A DNA stretch of 64,000 nucleotides. Source: Chitinophagaceae bacterium (GTDB lineage Bacteria > Bacteroidota > Bacteroidia > Chitinophagales > Chitinophagaceae). The position numbers and the translations under genes are program-made. The notes beneath the pieces are model-generated. The model saw only the letters and a list, made by a program, of their open reading frames with translations, was not told the DNA's origin and ran no database searches. The DNA lies in contig CANFKC010000004.1 in NCBI GenBank assembly GCA_947447265.1, forward strand, positions 124,001-188,000. The letters are read 5' to 3'. Position 1 is the first letter of the stretch. Every line of letters starts with the position of its first letter. This document shows, piece after piece, positions 15,529-25,795 of this stretch.

Positions 15529-16614
15529 TTAAATAACAGTTTCCCCTGCCTGCATTTTTTCTGCATTTTCTGCAAACTGCAAAGCATCTGTCATTTCCTG
15601 TATACTACCATTCATAAAATCATCCAGGTTATACATGGTCATGTTTATACGGTGGTCGGTTACGCGGCCCTGCGGATAGTTATAGGTACGTATTTTGGCA
15701 GAACGGTCGCCCGTGCTTACCAAACTTTTACGCCTTCTCGATATTTCATCTTCCTGTTTGCGCACCTGCTCTTCATACAGCTTACTCCGCATCATGCCGG
15801 TAGCTTTTTCCCTGTTACCGAGCTGTGAACGTTCGGTCTGGCAGGTTATTACAGTGCCGGTAGGTACGTGGGTAAGTATTACTTTCGTTTCCACCTTGTT
15901 CACGTTCTGTCCGCCCGCACCGCCGCTTCGTGCGGTCTCCATTTTAAGGTCGCTATCTTTCAGTTCAAAGTCAATTTCTTCTGCTTCCGGCATTACCGCA
16001 ACAGTAGCTGCTGATGTATGTACCCTTCCGCTAGCCTCGGTTGCAGGCACCCTTTGCACGCGGTGCACACCACTTTCAAACTTTAATATCCCATACACAT
16101 CTTCCCCTACAACTTCAAGCTGCACCTCTTTATAACCACCCACTGCGCCTTCGGTTTCGCTTACCAGCGCTACCTTCCAGCCCCTGCGTTCACAGTAGCG
16201 GGTATACATGCGTAGCAGGTCGCCCGCAAAAATACTGGCCTCGTCACCACCGGTTCCACCTCTTATTTCTATAATGGCATTCTTTTCGTCCTGCGGATCT
16301 TTAGGGATGAGGAGCGTCCTCAGCTCTTCTTCCAGGGCATCTTTTTGAGTCGCCAGCGTTTCAAGGTCATCCTTGGCCATTGTGCGCAGGTCGTCATCAT
16401 TTTCAGTTTCCAGTACCTCCCTTGCAAACTCAGTGCTATCCAGGCAGTTACGGTATGTTTTATACACCGAAACGATCTTTTCCAGTTTACGGTATTCTTT
16501 ACTGACCTGCGAAAAACGCTTGTTATCAGTAACTATTTCAGGATTGGTAAGGGCAACGCCAAGGTCGTTAAACCTTGCATTGATCATTTCCAGTTTATCA
16601 ATAATTGAACTCAT
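15529..16614 (-). CDS. prfA: Peptide chain release factor 1
   Basis: Recognises UAA and UAG stop codons and triggers peptide release. The 361-residue length is standard. The codon-reading tripeptide is PAT in [13 protein letters not shown], which marks RF1 and not RF2 (SPF). The catalytic GGQ lies in [14 protein letters not shown]. The C-terminal region includes [22 protein letters not shown]. It sits between the Wzz and Wzx-like genes on the same strand, separated by about 100 and 130 nt, so it may share their transcript. Confidence 0.97.
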   Translation of the reverse strand: MSSIIDKLEMINARFNDLGVALTNPEIVTDNKRFSQVSKEYRKLEKIVSVYKTYRNCLDSTEFAREVLETENDDDLRTMAKDDLETLATQKDALEEELRTLLIPKDPQDEKNAIIEIRGGTGGDEASIFAGDLLRMYTRYCERRGWKVALVSETEGAVGGYKEVQLEVVGEDVYGILKFESGVHRVQRVPATEASGRVHTSAATVAVMPEAEEIDFELKDSDLKMETARSGGAGGQNVNKVETKVILTHVPTGTVITCQTERSQLGNREKATGMMRSKLYEEQVRKQEDEISRRRKSLVSTGDRSAKIRTYNYPQGRVTDHRINMTMYNLDDFMNGSIQEMTDALQFAENAEKMQAGETVI

Positions 16615-16747
16615 TGGTATTCAGATAATGTTATTTGCAAATAAAAAGGCACACCACACCTAATGGTATAGCCTGCTTTTGCGGGTGCAAAGTTACCGTT
16701 TAAATACTAAAATATCGTATTTTGATTTTATGACATGCAAAGTGCAC

Positions 16748-18205
16748 TTATTCGCGGTTGGCGAGCTGTTTTATACCAGAAACCGAAACAAACCGGAAAA
16801 CAAACAGCATAAGCGTGGAAACCCCAAAGAAAACTGCTGCCTGTAATAGCCAGTTCACCTGCACAAACGTGATTGTGCCGTAAGCCAGAATTATGGCAAA
16901 AGAAAGATAACCGAGCAATGCCAGTATCCATTTTATATTGGTTTGCAGTTTTAATATACGGGCGCAGGCTGCCGCAAAGGCAAGCGATAAAAGAGTCTGG
17001 GTGAAGAAAGACGTAATAGCGCCACCCACAGCCTCATACCGCGGTATCAGGTAAAAATTGAGTAATAGATTAAACAATACCCCACCAAATGCAATGTAGT
17101 TGAGCGCCTTCAGATTGCCATTGGCGGTGAGCAGCGTGCTGTAGATATACATAATGCACCAGGCCGGGAACGAGGCCATTAACCACGAAAAAACAATCTG
17201 GTATTCATGCGCACCACTTGTTTTTGCCCCCTTATATAGCAGGTGCATAATATCGGCACTGAAAATAATACCAGCTATCGCTACCACAAAAGATAGCGGC
17301 AGCATCAGGTTACCGCAAAGCTTTACAATGGGCTGCACATCTTGCTTATTCGATAGCATGCGGCCATAAAGCGGCAGCAACATAGTAGCAAACATTAACC
17401 CGAACATATTGGCCATATCCAGCAATCGGAAAGCCGAGGCCCAAATATCGGCCTGCATTTTACCATTCGCGCACATGCGCTCAATCATCATGGCGTCGGC
17501 ACGGTTGTAAACAGACATCTGGAAGATAAGCAGCGCATAAGGCAGGCTTTGTTTTATAATGCCCAATATGGTAGGCGCATGTAACACAAATTGCAGCTTT
17601 ACGCCTGCAATGCGCCGCAACACCAGGTAGGCCGCAACAGCAGTAACCAGGTAGCTGGCAACCTGCGTGGCAACAAACCATTCTATTTTAAAGTTATTGG
17701 CAGTAGCCGGGTATAGCAGCAGCACGCCACATATTACAATGGCAAGCAGCCGGTCGGTAATAGAAAGGATACCATCGGTTTTAAACCGGTGCAAGGCTGC
17801 GATGTTACTCCTGATAAACGACAGCAATGAATTAAGCGATTGAAACAAAAGTATGCCCAGCAACAATAACAGCTCCCTGCCATTATAACCCAAAAGCAGC
17901 GCCCAGCTATAGGCCAGTACCATATACAACCCCATCAGCACCAGCCTGGCAGAAAGCATGGACGGAAAAAGTGTGGGCAACTTCTCAGGGTTTTGGGCTA
18001 TAGTACGGCTGTTGTAACTGGTAATGCCAAAATCGAGTACTATCTGGAAAATGATACTCAGGCTGAGTAGCGCCTGGTAGGTGCCATACTGCCCCCCAAC
18101 TACCTTATTCTGCACCGAACGGTCAATGAGCAGGGTCCAGACAGGCTTTACCAGCAAATTTACCGCAACTACAAATAATATATTTTTTACAAAAAACCTG
18201 CGCAT
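16748..18205 (-). CDS. Wzx-type polysaccharide flippase (MOP superfamily)
   Basis: The 485-residue protein has about 12-14 membrane segments in a MATE/Wzx-like pattern. It begins MRRFFVKNILFVVAVNLLVKPVW and has an early YGTYQALLSLSIIFQIVLDFG, typical of Bacteroidota oligosaccharide flippases, which move lipid-linked sugar units across the inner membrane. No glycosyltransferase genes are in the window, so the repeat unit is unknown. Confidence 0.85.
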   Translation of the reverse strand: MRRFFVKNILFVVAVNLLVKPVWTLLIDRSVQNKVVGGQYGTYQALLSLSIIFQIVLDFGITSYNSRTIAQNPEKLPTLFPSMLSARLVLMGLYMVLAYSWALLLGYNGRELLLLLGILLFQSLNSLLSFIRSNIAALHRFKTDGILSITDRLLAIVICGVLLLYPATANNFKIEWFVATQVASYLVTAVAAYLVLRRIAGVKLQFVLHAPTILGIIKQSLPYALLIFQMSVYNRADAMMIERMCANGKMQADIWASAFRLLDMANMFGLMFATMLLPLYGRMLSNKQDVQPIVKLCGNLMLPLSFVVAIAGIIFSADIMHLLYKGAKTSGAHEYQIVFSWLMASFPAWCIMYIYSTLLTANGNLKALNYIAFGGVLFNLLLNFYLIPRYEAVGGAITSFFTQTLLSLAFAAACARILKLQTNIKWILALLGYLSFAIILAYGTITFVQVNWLLQAAVFFGVSTLMLFVFRFVSVSGIKQLANRE

Positions 18206-18510
18206 TTCAGTTACAACGTACTATTGGCTGTAAAAGTATATTAATAACCGGATATGGGGATGTGAGATGAAGGCATAGGAGTTATTTTGCCCTCTTCATT
18301 TCACCAAACACCACAATCGTCACCAAACAGGAAACCACTCTCCTACCTCGCCAATTTGTTAAAACTACCGTTAAACTATGGCCGTGCTGACTCCTGTCAT
18401 CGAACCCATGTCCTGTTTAAGCCTACATTTGCGCACTTCATCGCACTACAACATAGTGTTCATTTTCAATTTGACAAGAAATTAATATTCACTCAAAAAA
18501 AAACAAAACA
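18206..18510. other. Intergenic region, divergent promoters, nothing specific seen
   Basis: Holds the promoters of the flippase gene and the outer-membrane protein gene. No hairpin, repeat or convincing small gene was seen; a short open frame at 18287 looks like chance. Confidence 0.4.
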
Positions 18511-19446
18511 ATGAAAAAATTTGCAACCTTATGTATTGCAGCGTCGGCAATCGGCATCAGCGCAATCGCCCAGACTGAACAACCTGCAACTCCAAAGAAA
18601 GAAAGGCCGGTGTTAAGCTACAAATCAAAGAATGGCCATGAAGTTTTGCCACAAAAGGGCGAATGGTCTTTAGGTATTTCCGCATCTAGCTTCCTTAACT
18701 ATGCAGGTAATTTAATGAATGGCAATGCCATGAATACCGCCCCGGTTTTCAACGCAGCACCAATGCCGGGCGCATTTGGCCTTAACCAAATGGGCGGCTA
18801 TGCGGTAACAGGCAAATACATGAAAACTTCTGATTTCGCTTACAGGGTAAGGTTCCAGGCTAACCTGGGCTCTATGACCTACAGGAACCTGGTAGCTAAA
18901 AACGATACTGCACCAAACGCATACAAGCCAACATTTGCTGAAGATAAATCAGTAAATGGCGCTCATACCGTTTTACTTGCGGCTGGTTTTGAAAGGCGCA
19001 GGGGTACTGGCAGGGTTCAGGCCTTTTATGGCGCTGAAGCGCTGTTAGGTTTTTCAGGCAGCACCCACACCATAACTTATGGCAACACCATGGATAGCAC
19101 GTTCAAAACACCGGTATCAACTACCGATTTCGCTAATGGCACATCAGCAGCAGCTATTTCAAGAACTACGGAAGTAAAATCAGGCACATCATTCTTATTT
19201 GGCGCTCGTGGTTTAGGTGGTGTTGAATACTTCTTCGCTCCAAAAATATCATTAGGCGGCGAATTGGGTTACACACTTGGTTTTTCTACAAACGGCAAAG
19301 GTTCAAGAACCGAGCAGGTTTGGAATGCGCTTGACAAAAAAGCTCAGACCATCACTACTGACAACTACGGCAGCCAGGGTCTGCAATCATTTGGTATGGG
19401 CCTTGACAACATTAATGCCGGTGTAAATCTGCATTTCTACTTTTAA
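18511..19446 (+). CDS. Outer-membrane beta-barrel-like protein of unknown role
   Basis: The 311-residue product has a clear signal peptide (about 1-20, cleavage after SAIAQ). Alternating aromatic/polar strands end in a terminal Phe (NLHFYF), as expected for an outer-membrane barrel inserted by BamA. The central part is rich in Gly, Thr and Ser, with repeated strand-like segments such as AYRVRFQANLGSMTY and KISLGGELGYTLGFS. It is monocistronic with a strong terminator. Pore, adhesin or structural roles are all possible. Confidence 0.7.
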   Translation: MKKFATLCIAASAIGISAIAQTEQPATPKKERPVLSYKSKNGHEVLPQKGEWSLGISASSFLNYAGNLMNGNAMNTAPVFNAAPMPGAFGLNQMGGYAVTGKYMKTSDFAYRVRFQANLGSMTYRNLVAKNDTAPNAYKPTFAEDKSVNGAHTVLLAAGFERRRGTGRVQAFYGAEALLGFSGSTHTITYGNTMDSTFKTPVSTTDFANGTSAAAISRTTEVKSGTSFLFGARGLGGVEYFFAPKISLGGELGYTLGFSTNGKGSRTEQVWNALDKKAQTITTDNYGSQGLQSFGMGLDNINAGVNLHFYF

Positions 19447-19469
19447 TAATTAACCAATCCCAATCTTAA

Positions 19470-19503
19470 AAAAGCCATTGCAGCATACGCTGCAATGGCT
19501 TTT
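19470..19503 (+). terminator. Rho-independent terminator
   Basis: A perfect 15-bp stem AAAAGCCATTGCAGC (19470-19484) with GCTGCAATGGCTTTT (19489-19503), loop ATAC. Confidence 0.88.
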
Positions 19504-19836
19504 TGATTTTACGGAAATATAGCCAGATGGCAGGTTACGTACACTAGTATTTGTAGCGCTGTTTCCCACACATTTTCCAGCAAAAAATTGGACAGTCCCT
19601 ATGGGACGTGAGCCCATTATTGAAACATTTGCCTACAAACAGATAGTCTTTAACGGGGCATTTCCAGCTACAATGAAACGTTTCGAATACTTGTGGGTTG
19701 TAAGAGCGCCTGTTCAAAAGCCTTACGTTCAATACAGAATATTAACAGGCTAATGGTACTATTATCAAATTTCCACGTTGCCAAATTGTCGAATTGTCAA
19801 ATTACCCAAATTCCCAAATTGGAATGAACACAAAAC
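19504..19836. other. Intergenic region with AAATT-rich short-period sequence
   Basis: Between two terminators. A 50-codon open frame on the plus strand (19601-19753) reads well but has no recognised relatives. From about 19765 to 19825 the sequence repeats CAAATT-like units with a 7-9 nt period, resembling the heptad arrays elsewhere. Confidence 0.4.
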
Positions 19837-19866
19837 AACAAAGCCGGGAAAATTCCCGGCTTTGTT
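19837..19866 (-). terminator. Terminator of the PKD/type B sorting-domain gene
   Basis: AACAAAGCCGGGAA (19837-19850) is perfectly complementary to TTCCCGGCTTTGTT (19853-19866). It lies just past the stop of the minus-strand gene. Confidence 0.8.
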
Positions 19867-19891
19867 ACAATAAATATTTAATCAGCTATTA

Positions 19892-22800
19892 TTAGCGCAG
19901 CAACGTTACATTACCGTGGTGCTGTTCTGTTTTACCATCTTTAAAGGTAGCTTCTATCAGATAAACATATACGCCTTCAGGTTGTTCCAGGTCGTTGAAT
20001 TTACCATCCCATCCGCGGCCTTCTACGTTCTTAGTTTCGAATATCAACTGTCCCCAACGGTTATATATATCCATCTTGAAAGAGATCAGGCTGCCATTTA
20101 CAAACCTGCGTGGGCTGAAGTAGTCATTCACTCCGTCACCATTTGGTGTAAATATGTTCGGCAATACCATGTTACAATCATTGGTTACCCAAACCGAATC
20201 TGTTGCTTCGCAATGGTTAACATTAACTGTTGCAGCATAGTAGCCCGGAGTAGTAACCTGGATAGATGATTCAACAGAACCTGTATTCCATCTCCATTTA
20301 GCCAGCGGATTACCTGCGTTAATTCCGTCAGTCAGTAACACCATTGCATTGCCTTCGCAAATAGTAGTATCAGGGCCAAGGTCAATGTGCGGCACCGGAA
20401 TCACAGTAACCGTTTTGCTTACGCTTACCTCAGCACATACACGGTATCTTGCTGTAGCTGTTATAGTGAAAGTACCTGTCTGGCTGTAGTTATACATTAC
20501 CGGATTCACATCCTTAAGGCTGTCTCCGTTACCAAAGTTCCATACGATACCGGTATTCCCGATGTTAGTATACAGGCTGCTCATGGTAATGTAACTACCG
20601 CGGCACAAGGTGCTGTCAGATAGGTGCATTGACATTACCGTCTGAGAATCGACAGTGATAGTAGTATATGCTGTATCGCTGCACGGTACAAAGTTAGTAG
20701 CGATAAGACGCACAGTGTACTGGCCGGTATTGGTATAAATATGAGCCGGATTTGGAGCAGTACTTGTAGTACCATCGCCGAACGACCATACAAATGTTGG
20801 TGGCATACCTACACTGGTGTTGATAAAGTTATCAGCTACACCCTGACATACAAGCGGTGCAGTTGTGAATATAGCTTTAATCGGGTGATCAAGGTTGATT
20901 GTTTTCACTACGCTATCCAGGCAATGGTGGTTAGTAACCAGCAATGTAATAGCATGCGTGCCCTGATGATAAATGTGTGTAGGGTTAGCAACAGTATCAG
21001 TAGTACCATCGCCGAAGTGCCATACATACCACAGGAAGCCCGGAGAAGTTGATGTATTGTGGAAGAACACGGTATCAGCTGTGCAACCAAAACGAACTGT
21101 TTCAGTAAACGCAGGGATAATTGGCGGATCAACCAGTGGAATAACCGCAGTAAGCGTAGTGGTAGGGCAAGGGCCAACCTTCACGAAGAAGTCAGAATAG
21201 TTGCCTGCACATAAGCCATACAGGGTTACAGAACTATCAGGAGCCGCAGAGTAAATAACTGCAGGCTGCACTATACCATTCTTACGGTAGAAAATAGTAT
21301 CGATAGAACCAGGCGTCATACCTGTAATGGTAATAGTACCGTTACATGCACCGCACTCAGTAGCATTCTGATGCGTAACGTGCCTTATCGGGATAAGTGG
21401 CGGAGGAACTACCGTCATGCTGCCAGGGAAGGTAGCAACACATGCACCGGCAACACACGAAACAAGTGTTGCAGAGAAGTTGTTGTATACACCAGGGCAA
21501 AGATTGGTAATGGTAACTGTACCACCTGAAGTACTGGTTAGTGTAACAGGTGTTTGTGGCACACCATTAAAATTATAGTTTACAATTATGCTGCGACCAG
21601 GCAATAGACCATGCAGTGTGAACGTACCGTCACATGCCGAGCAACTTGCATTGCTGTGCGAAGTATCGGTAATATTAAATGCAGGGTTCGAAAGCACTAT
21701 CGGCCCTCGCGGAGGGGTAACGCAATAGTTCATGTAGGCCATTATGTTGGTATAAGTCCCCGCTGGCAAACCAGTTATTACAATGGTACCAGAAGCATTT
21801 ACATAAGCTATTACAGGTGGTTGCGGCACGCCGCCCAGCATGTACCTGACCGTATCCGTAAAGCCCGGCACTAAACCATAAACAGTTATCGTACCATCGC
21901 AGGCACCACAGCTCGTAGGGTCGGTATGCGTTACTGATGAAATAGTAAATGGTGGATCAACAAGGTTAAATGATACCCTGTTCGATGGGCATGGCCCTTC
22001 TTTAACATAGAAGTAATCGTAGTAGCCGGCACATAAGCCCGTAACAGTAAGCGTACTGTCGGAACCCGCGGAATCGACTATGTAGGCCTGCGGCACGCCA
22101 TTATAAGAATATATGATGGTGTCTGCATGGCCCGGGTTAACACCAATAAGCTTTATGGTACCGTTGCACACGCCGCATATTGTAGGGTTAGTGGAATCTG
22201 TAGATGTAATATGAACCGGCGAATTGCCTCCGCCCACAGCAAGTAAATCAAGATGGAAGTAAGCTTTGGTAGTATCATCGCAACCAGCCATAATACAATA
22301 AACCGTACCGGAGCCAGTCGGTGTATAATGCAGTACAGGGCCAGAACCTATAACAGCGCCGGATGCACTATCGAACCAGTAAAGTGTAGAAGCGCATAAT
22401 GGTACAGGCGCATACCCAATCGTATCAACAGTATAGTTAGTTGCACTGCCTGTTGGCGGCGTAAAGCGCCATGCTTCATGTGTTGCAGCCCAAACTGAAG
22501 GATAGTTCCTGCCCGGAGCAGCTGTAGCCAACGAACCTGCGGCATTCTGAACACCTACTATACCATAGCCACCATTCCAGCCAGTACAAGCAGTTTTGTG
22601 GCCGATGTGTACTTCAGCAAGGTCGGTAGTTTCATAAAGAATGATTTGCGTAGTAAGCCAATGCGAACTGCAGGCAGAACCGTACATACGGGTATGGCAC
22701 CAGGTTGCAATAAATTTACGGTAAGGTGCTACGCCTACAGAAGCATAGGTAATAATATTAGGGCCGCAACCGCTTGAACAGCAAGGCATACATACGTCGC

Positions 22801-23179
22801 TCCATGGGCCGCAAACACAGTTTCTTACACTGGCATTACCCAATAGCACCGAGGTAATTGACCAACCCATACCGCCACCAGCAAGGCTGGTATTGAATGA
22901 TATGGCACCGTTTGAACCAACTACACATTGGGTATAAGAAGCGCCATAGTAATGGAAGGTAAAACCCAGATTAATTACGCCAGACCATGCATCATCACTC
23001 GTAATACCCGTTGCAGTCGGGGCATAACAGGTTACGTCAGCGCGAAGCGTATCACTCGTGGCACCGCAAATAACGGAGTCTGCGTGAATTGTAATCTGCG
23101 AGTAAGACCTGCCGCCAAAAACGCAAAGCAGCATCATAACCAGCAATGAGCGTATGTAAAGATTATTCCTCATCATCAT
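19892..23179 (-). CDS. Large secreted PKD/SprB-repeat protein with type IX secretion type B sorting domain
   Basis: The 1095-residue surface protein has a signal peptide (about 1-27, ending GGRSYSQ) and a Cys-rich N-terminal region containing a CMPCCSSGCG cluster. Four SprB-like repeats of about 95-100 residues follow (about 320-710), each with a CGVC, CGAC or CSAC motif before (D/N)GT. Three PKD-like domains come next (about 715-970; WHFGDGTT, WSFGDGTT, WNFGNGDS). The C-terminal type B sorting domain reads NIFTPNGDGVNDYF, MDIYNRWGQLIFET, GWDGKFND and GVYVYLIEA. That domain directs export through the type IX system and surface attachment. Likely roles are adhesion or gliding. No partner PorP/SprF gene is adjacent. 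Confidence 0.88.
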   Translation of the reverse strand: MMMRNNLYIRSLLVMMLLCVFGGRSYSQITIHADSVICGATSDTLRADVTCYAPTATGITSDDAWSGVINLGFTFHYYGASYTQCVVGSNGAISFNTSLAGGGMGWSITSVLLGNASVRNCVCGPWSDVCMPCCSSGCGPNIITYASVGVAPYRKFIATWCHTRMYGSACSSHWLTTQIILYETTDLAEVHIGHKTACTGWNGGYGIVGVQNAAGSLATAAPGRNYPSVWAATHEAWRFTPPTGSATNYTVDTIGYAPVPLCASTLYWFDSASGAVIGSGPVLHYTPTGSGTVYCIMAGCDDTTKAYFHLDLLAVGGGNSPVHITSTDSTNPTICGVCNGTIKLIGVNPGHADTIIYSYNGVPQAYIVDSAGSDSTLTVTGLCAGYYDYFYVKEGPCPSNRVSFNLVDPPFTISSVTHTDPTSCGACDGTITVYGLVPGFTDTVRYMLGGVPQPPVIAYVNASGTIVITGLPAGTYTNIMAYMNYCVTPPRGPIVLSNPAFNITDTSHSNASCSACDGTFTLHGLLPGRSIIVNYNFNGVPQTPVTLTSTSGGTVTITNLCPGVYNNFSATLVSCVAGACVATFPGSMTVVPPPLIPIRHVTHQNATECGACNGTITITGMTPGSIDTIFYRKNGIVQPAVIYSAAPDSSVTLYGLCAGNYSDFFVKVGPCPTTTLTAVIPLVDPPIIPAFTETVRFGCTADTVFFHNTSTSPGFLWYVWHFGDGTTDTVANPTHIYHQGTHAITLLVTNHHCLDSVVKTINLDHPIKAIFTTAPLVCQGVADNFINTSVGMPPTFVWSFGDGTTSTAPNPAHIYTNTGQYTVRLIATNFVPCSDTAYTTITVDSQTVMSMHLSDSTLCRGSYITMSSLYTNIGNTGIVWNFGNGDSLKDVNPVMYNYSQTGTFTITATARYRVCAEVSVSKTVTVIPVPHIDLGPDTTICEGNAMVLLTDGINAGNPLAKWRWNTGSVESSIQVTTPGYYAATVNVNHCEATDSVWVTNDCNMVLPNIFTPNGDGVNDYFSPRRFVNGSLISFKMDIYNRWGQLIFETKNVEGRGWDGKFNDLEQPEGVYVYLIEATFKDGKTEQHHGNVTLLR

Positions 23180-23627
23180 CGTGTTTTAATACTAATCTAT
23201 AATAGGTGTAGATTTTTATGCAAGATATAAAAATCTATCGACAATCAAAGTTAACTTAATTTCCATACATTAACAATTAAAGCAGACCGTTACCGGTTCA
23301 CTTCTGTTAACTGAAAATACAATCAATGTTTAAACATTGATTGGCAAAATAGTAAGAATTCCGGGGTTATAGACTGTATTATAAAAAAATGAACAGCAAA
23401 AGCGATGAAAATCAATGCAAAAGATTGTTGAACTGTCGCCTTTTTTAATGTCTCTACATCAATAGACAGTTCAAAAAAAGAAATAGTTGGTTAAAATGGA
23501 AAGATATTCGCCACAAATAAGGCCAGGTGTAGTGAAAGAAAAATAAAGGTTATGCTGCAATAGAAAAATGTATGGTATGCTTTGCGCCAAACAAAGTAAT
23601 TTGCCGCCCATTGCAACTTTGTGACTA
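23180..23627. other. AT-rich intergenic region, nothing specific seen
   Basis: Contains divergent promoters. The bases CAACTTTG around 23613-23620 resemble a -7 box for the flavin-reductase gene. No terminator, repeat or small gene was recognised. Confidence 0.4.
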
Positions 23628-24128
23628 ATGATAACAGTAATTTCCGGTACTAATCGTGCAGACAGCATGACCCTTCGCACATCCAAAATATATTTTGAGA
23701 TGCTTAATGAATTGGGAATCGAAGCCCGATTATTGTCGCTCGAAAATAAAGCGGTTTGGGAACGAGGCGCAACAATGCTGGAACTGGAACAGGAATTTCT
23801 TATACCTGCTGAAAAATTCATAATTGTTATGCCCGAATATAATGCCAGTTTCCCCGGCATTTTAAAATGCATGATGGATAACAGCGATATAAAAAAATGC
23901 TGGTGGTACAAAAAAGCGCTACTCACCGGTATATCTGACGGAAGAGCAGGCAACCTTCGCGGCATTGAGCACATGACGAGCATATTGCATTACATGAGGG
24001 CTCATGTGCATTACAACAAACTGGTGCTTTCCCGTATTAACGAAGAAATTGATAAAGAAGGCAAGATTAAGAAAGTAGAAACCGCTGCTATAATGCGGCA
24101 ACAAGTTGAAGATTTTATTAAATTCTAG
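23628..24128 (+). CDS. NADPH-dependent FMN reductase-like flavoprotein
   Basis: The 166-residue protein opens with MITVISGTNRADSMTLRTSK, the phosphate-binding loop of NADPH-dependent FMN reductases (flavodoxin-like fold). The middle has FIIVMPEYNASFPGILKCMMD and ALLTGISDGRAGNLRG, both typical. It probably reduces FMN or quinone-like substrates in the cytoplasm. It is 3 nt upstream of the metallophosphoesterase gene, so the two are likely one operon. Confidence 0.85.
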   Translation: MITVISGTNRADSMTLRTSKIYFEMLNELGIEARLLSLENKAVWERGATMLELEQEFLIPAEKFIIVMPEYNASFPGILKCMMDNSDIKKCWWYKKALLTGISDGRAGNLRGIEHMTSILHYMRAHVHYNKLVLSRINEEIDKEGKIKKVETAAIMRQQVEDFIKF

Positions 24129-24131
24129 CAC

Positions 24132-25388
24132 ATGCACATGGGATTGCGCATAATTATTATGCTCGCCGTAATCGGTCTTGCCGAGTTTTACAGTTATATA
24201 TTGATCCGTTCATTGGTGCGCGAAATGCCTGCGTCGCTGCGTGTAGGTTTAATGTGCCTTTACATAGGCCTTACTTTACTCACCTGGACCGGCTTTATTC
24301 TCTTCCCGCGTATCAATTGGGCAAATATGCCCCACTTACTGCGTAATGTCTATATCGCTTTCGTTATAGGTTTTGTCGTGGGTAAGATCCTCATTTTGCT
24401 GGTCATGCTTATTGACGACCTGCGCAGATTAATGACCTGGATGGTCGCTTCTATGGCTTTCAGTAATTCCCGCTCTTCAGATTCCGCAGGCACTACCATC
24501 GACCGCTCGCTCTTCCTGAAAAGAACTGCTATAGTATTGGCAGGGCTTTCGCTGGTTGGGTTTATGCAGGGTATCCGCAACCGTTATAATTACAGGGTGC
24601 GGAAAATAAAGATAAAATTCGCATCCTTACCTGAGTCATTCAAAGGGCTTAAAATTGTACAGATATCCGACATACATACCGGTAGTTTCGATAACCATGC
24701 AGCAGTAGCACACGGCATTGAAAGGGTAATGGACCAAGAAGCAGATATTATACTTTTTACCGGCGACCTGGTAAATAACCATGCGCACGAAGTGGACGAA
24801 AAATACCAGGAGATATTCAGCCGGCTGAAAGCGCCTATGGGCGTATTTTCAACACTGGGCAACCATGACTATGGCGATTATGTGCAATGGCCTACTCCGC
24901 AAGACAAAATAAACAATCTCAATACTCTTAAGGGCATACACCAATCGATGGGCTGGCGCCTGCTGATGAACGAGCATGTGGTATTTGAACGCGGTAATGA
25001 TAAAATAGCCATCGTCGGTATTGAAAACTGGGGCGCCAAGGCTAACTTCCCCAAGTATGGCAGTATGAAAAAAGCCTACGAAGGCTTGCCCGAAAAGAAC
25101 ATTCCTTTCAAAATACTGCTTTCACATGACCCTTCGCATTGGGATGCCGAAGTAAAGGTGCTGTATAAAGATATCAACCTTACGCTCAGCGGCCATACGC
25201 ATGGTATGCAGTTTGGCATCGATAGTAAGATATTTAAGTGGAGCCCAGTTCAGTACATTTATAAACAATGGGCGGGCCATTACCAGGAAGGCGAGCAATC
25301 ATTGTATGTTAACCGCGGCTTCGGCTTTTTGGGTTATCCCGGCAGGCTGGGTATTTTGCCGGAGATAACGGTTATTGAGCTGGCATAA
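24132..25388 (+). CDS. Membrane-anchored metallophosphoesterase (YkuE/YaeI-like)
   Basis: The 418-residue protein has three or four N-terminal membrane helices (about 3-120) and then a calcineurin-like phosphoesterase domain. Metal motifs run in order: QISDIHTGSFDN, LFTGDLVNNH, TLGNHDYGDY, LLSHDPSHWD and LSGHTHGMQFG. Relatives act on lipid-linked substrates such as UDP-diacylglucosamine or on cell-wall precursors; the exact substrate is not shown here. The likely operon partner is the flavin reductase. Confidence 0.85.
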   Translation: MHMGLRIIIMLAVIGLAEFYSYILIRSLVREMPASLRVGLMCLYIGLTLLTWTGFILFPRINWANMPHLLRNVYIAFVIGFVVGKILILLVMLIDDLRRLMTWMVASMAFSNSRSSDSAGTTIDRSLFLKRTAIVLAGLSLVGFMQGIRNRYNYRVRKIKIKFASLPESFKGLKIVQISDIHTGSFDNHAAVAHGIERVMDQEADIILFTGDLVNNHAHEVDEKYQEIFSRLKAPMGVFSTLGNHDYGDYVQWPTPQDKINNLNTLKGIHQSMGWRLLMNEHVVFERGNDKIAIVGIENWGAKANFPKYGSMKKAYEGLPEKNIPFKILLSHDPSHWDAEVKVLYKDINLTLSGHTHGMQFGIDSKIFKWSPVQYIYKQWAGHYQEGEQSLYVNRGFGFLGYPGRLGILPEITVIELA

Positions 25389-25410
25389 GGACCAATAATA
25401 AAATGCATTT

Positions 25411-25785
25411 ATGAACCTGAACCAGGTTACTATTCCCGTTTCTGAACTGCAGCAGTCCATTCATTTTTATACGCAGCTAGGCCTGCGCCTTATTGTGAAT
25501 TCACCCCACTACGCGCGGTTCGAATGCCCTACAGGTGACGCTACTTTTTCGTTGCACCATGTCGAAAATTACGCCAATTCCGCACCAGGCGCCTGGATTT
25601 ATTTTGAACTCGAAAACCTGGACCATACCGTCACCGAACTTTCCAACAAAGGATTTGTGTTCGAGACCCAACCCGAAGACATGTCCTGGCTGTGGCGCGA
25701 AGCCCGCCTGAAAGACCCCGACGGCCACCAGATCATACTCTATTTTGCAGGAGATAACAGGAAGAACCCGCCGTGGAGGATATGA
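25411..25785 (+). CDS. Glyoxalase/VOC superfamily protein
   Basis: The 124-residue protein has a single-domain vicinal-oxygen-chelate fold: MNLNQVTIPVSELQQSIHFY at the start, and LKDPDGHQIILYFAGDN at the end. A metal-ligand pattern is not certain: Asn replaces the usual first His in the opening motif. It could be a lyase, dioxygenase or resistance protein. It lies 22 nt after the phosphoesterase gene and may be the third gene of that operon. Confidence 0.82.
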   Translation: MNLNQVTIPVSELQQSIHFYTQLGLRLIVNSPHYARFECPTGDATFSLHHVENYANSAPGAWIYFELENLDHTVTELSNKGFVFETQPEDMSWLWREARLKDPDGHQIILYFAGDNRKNPPWRI

Positions 25786-25795
25786 AATTATTGAC

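Noticed and set aside
19544-19753. A 62-codon minus-strand frame and a 50-codon plus-strand frame in the same gap
   Set aside because: No start context, conserved motif or family match. The plus-strand frame reads plausibly but cannot be told from chance.
24132-25785. Phosphoesterase and VOC protein as an antibiotic-resistance cassette
   Set aside because: The VOC protein lacks clear resistance-type metal ligands and the operon has no mobile-element marks.
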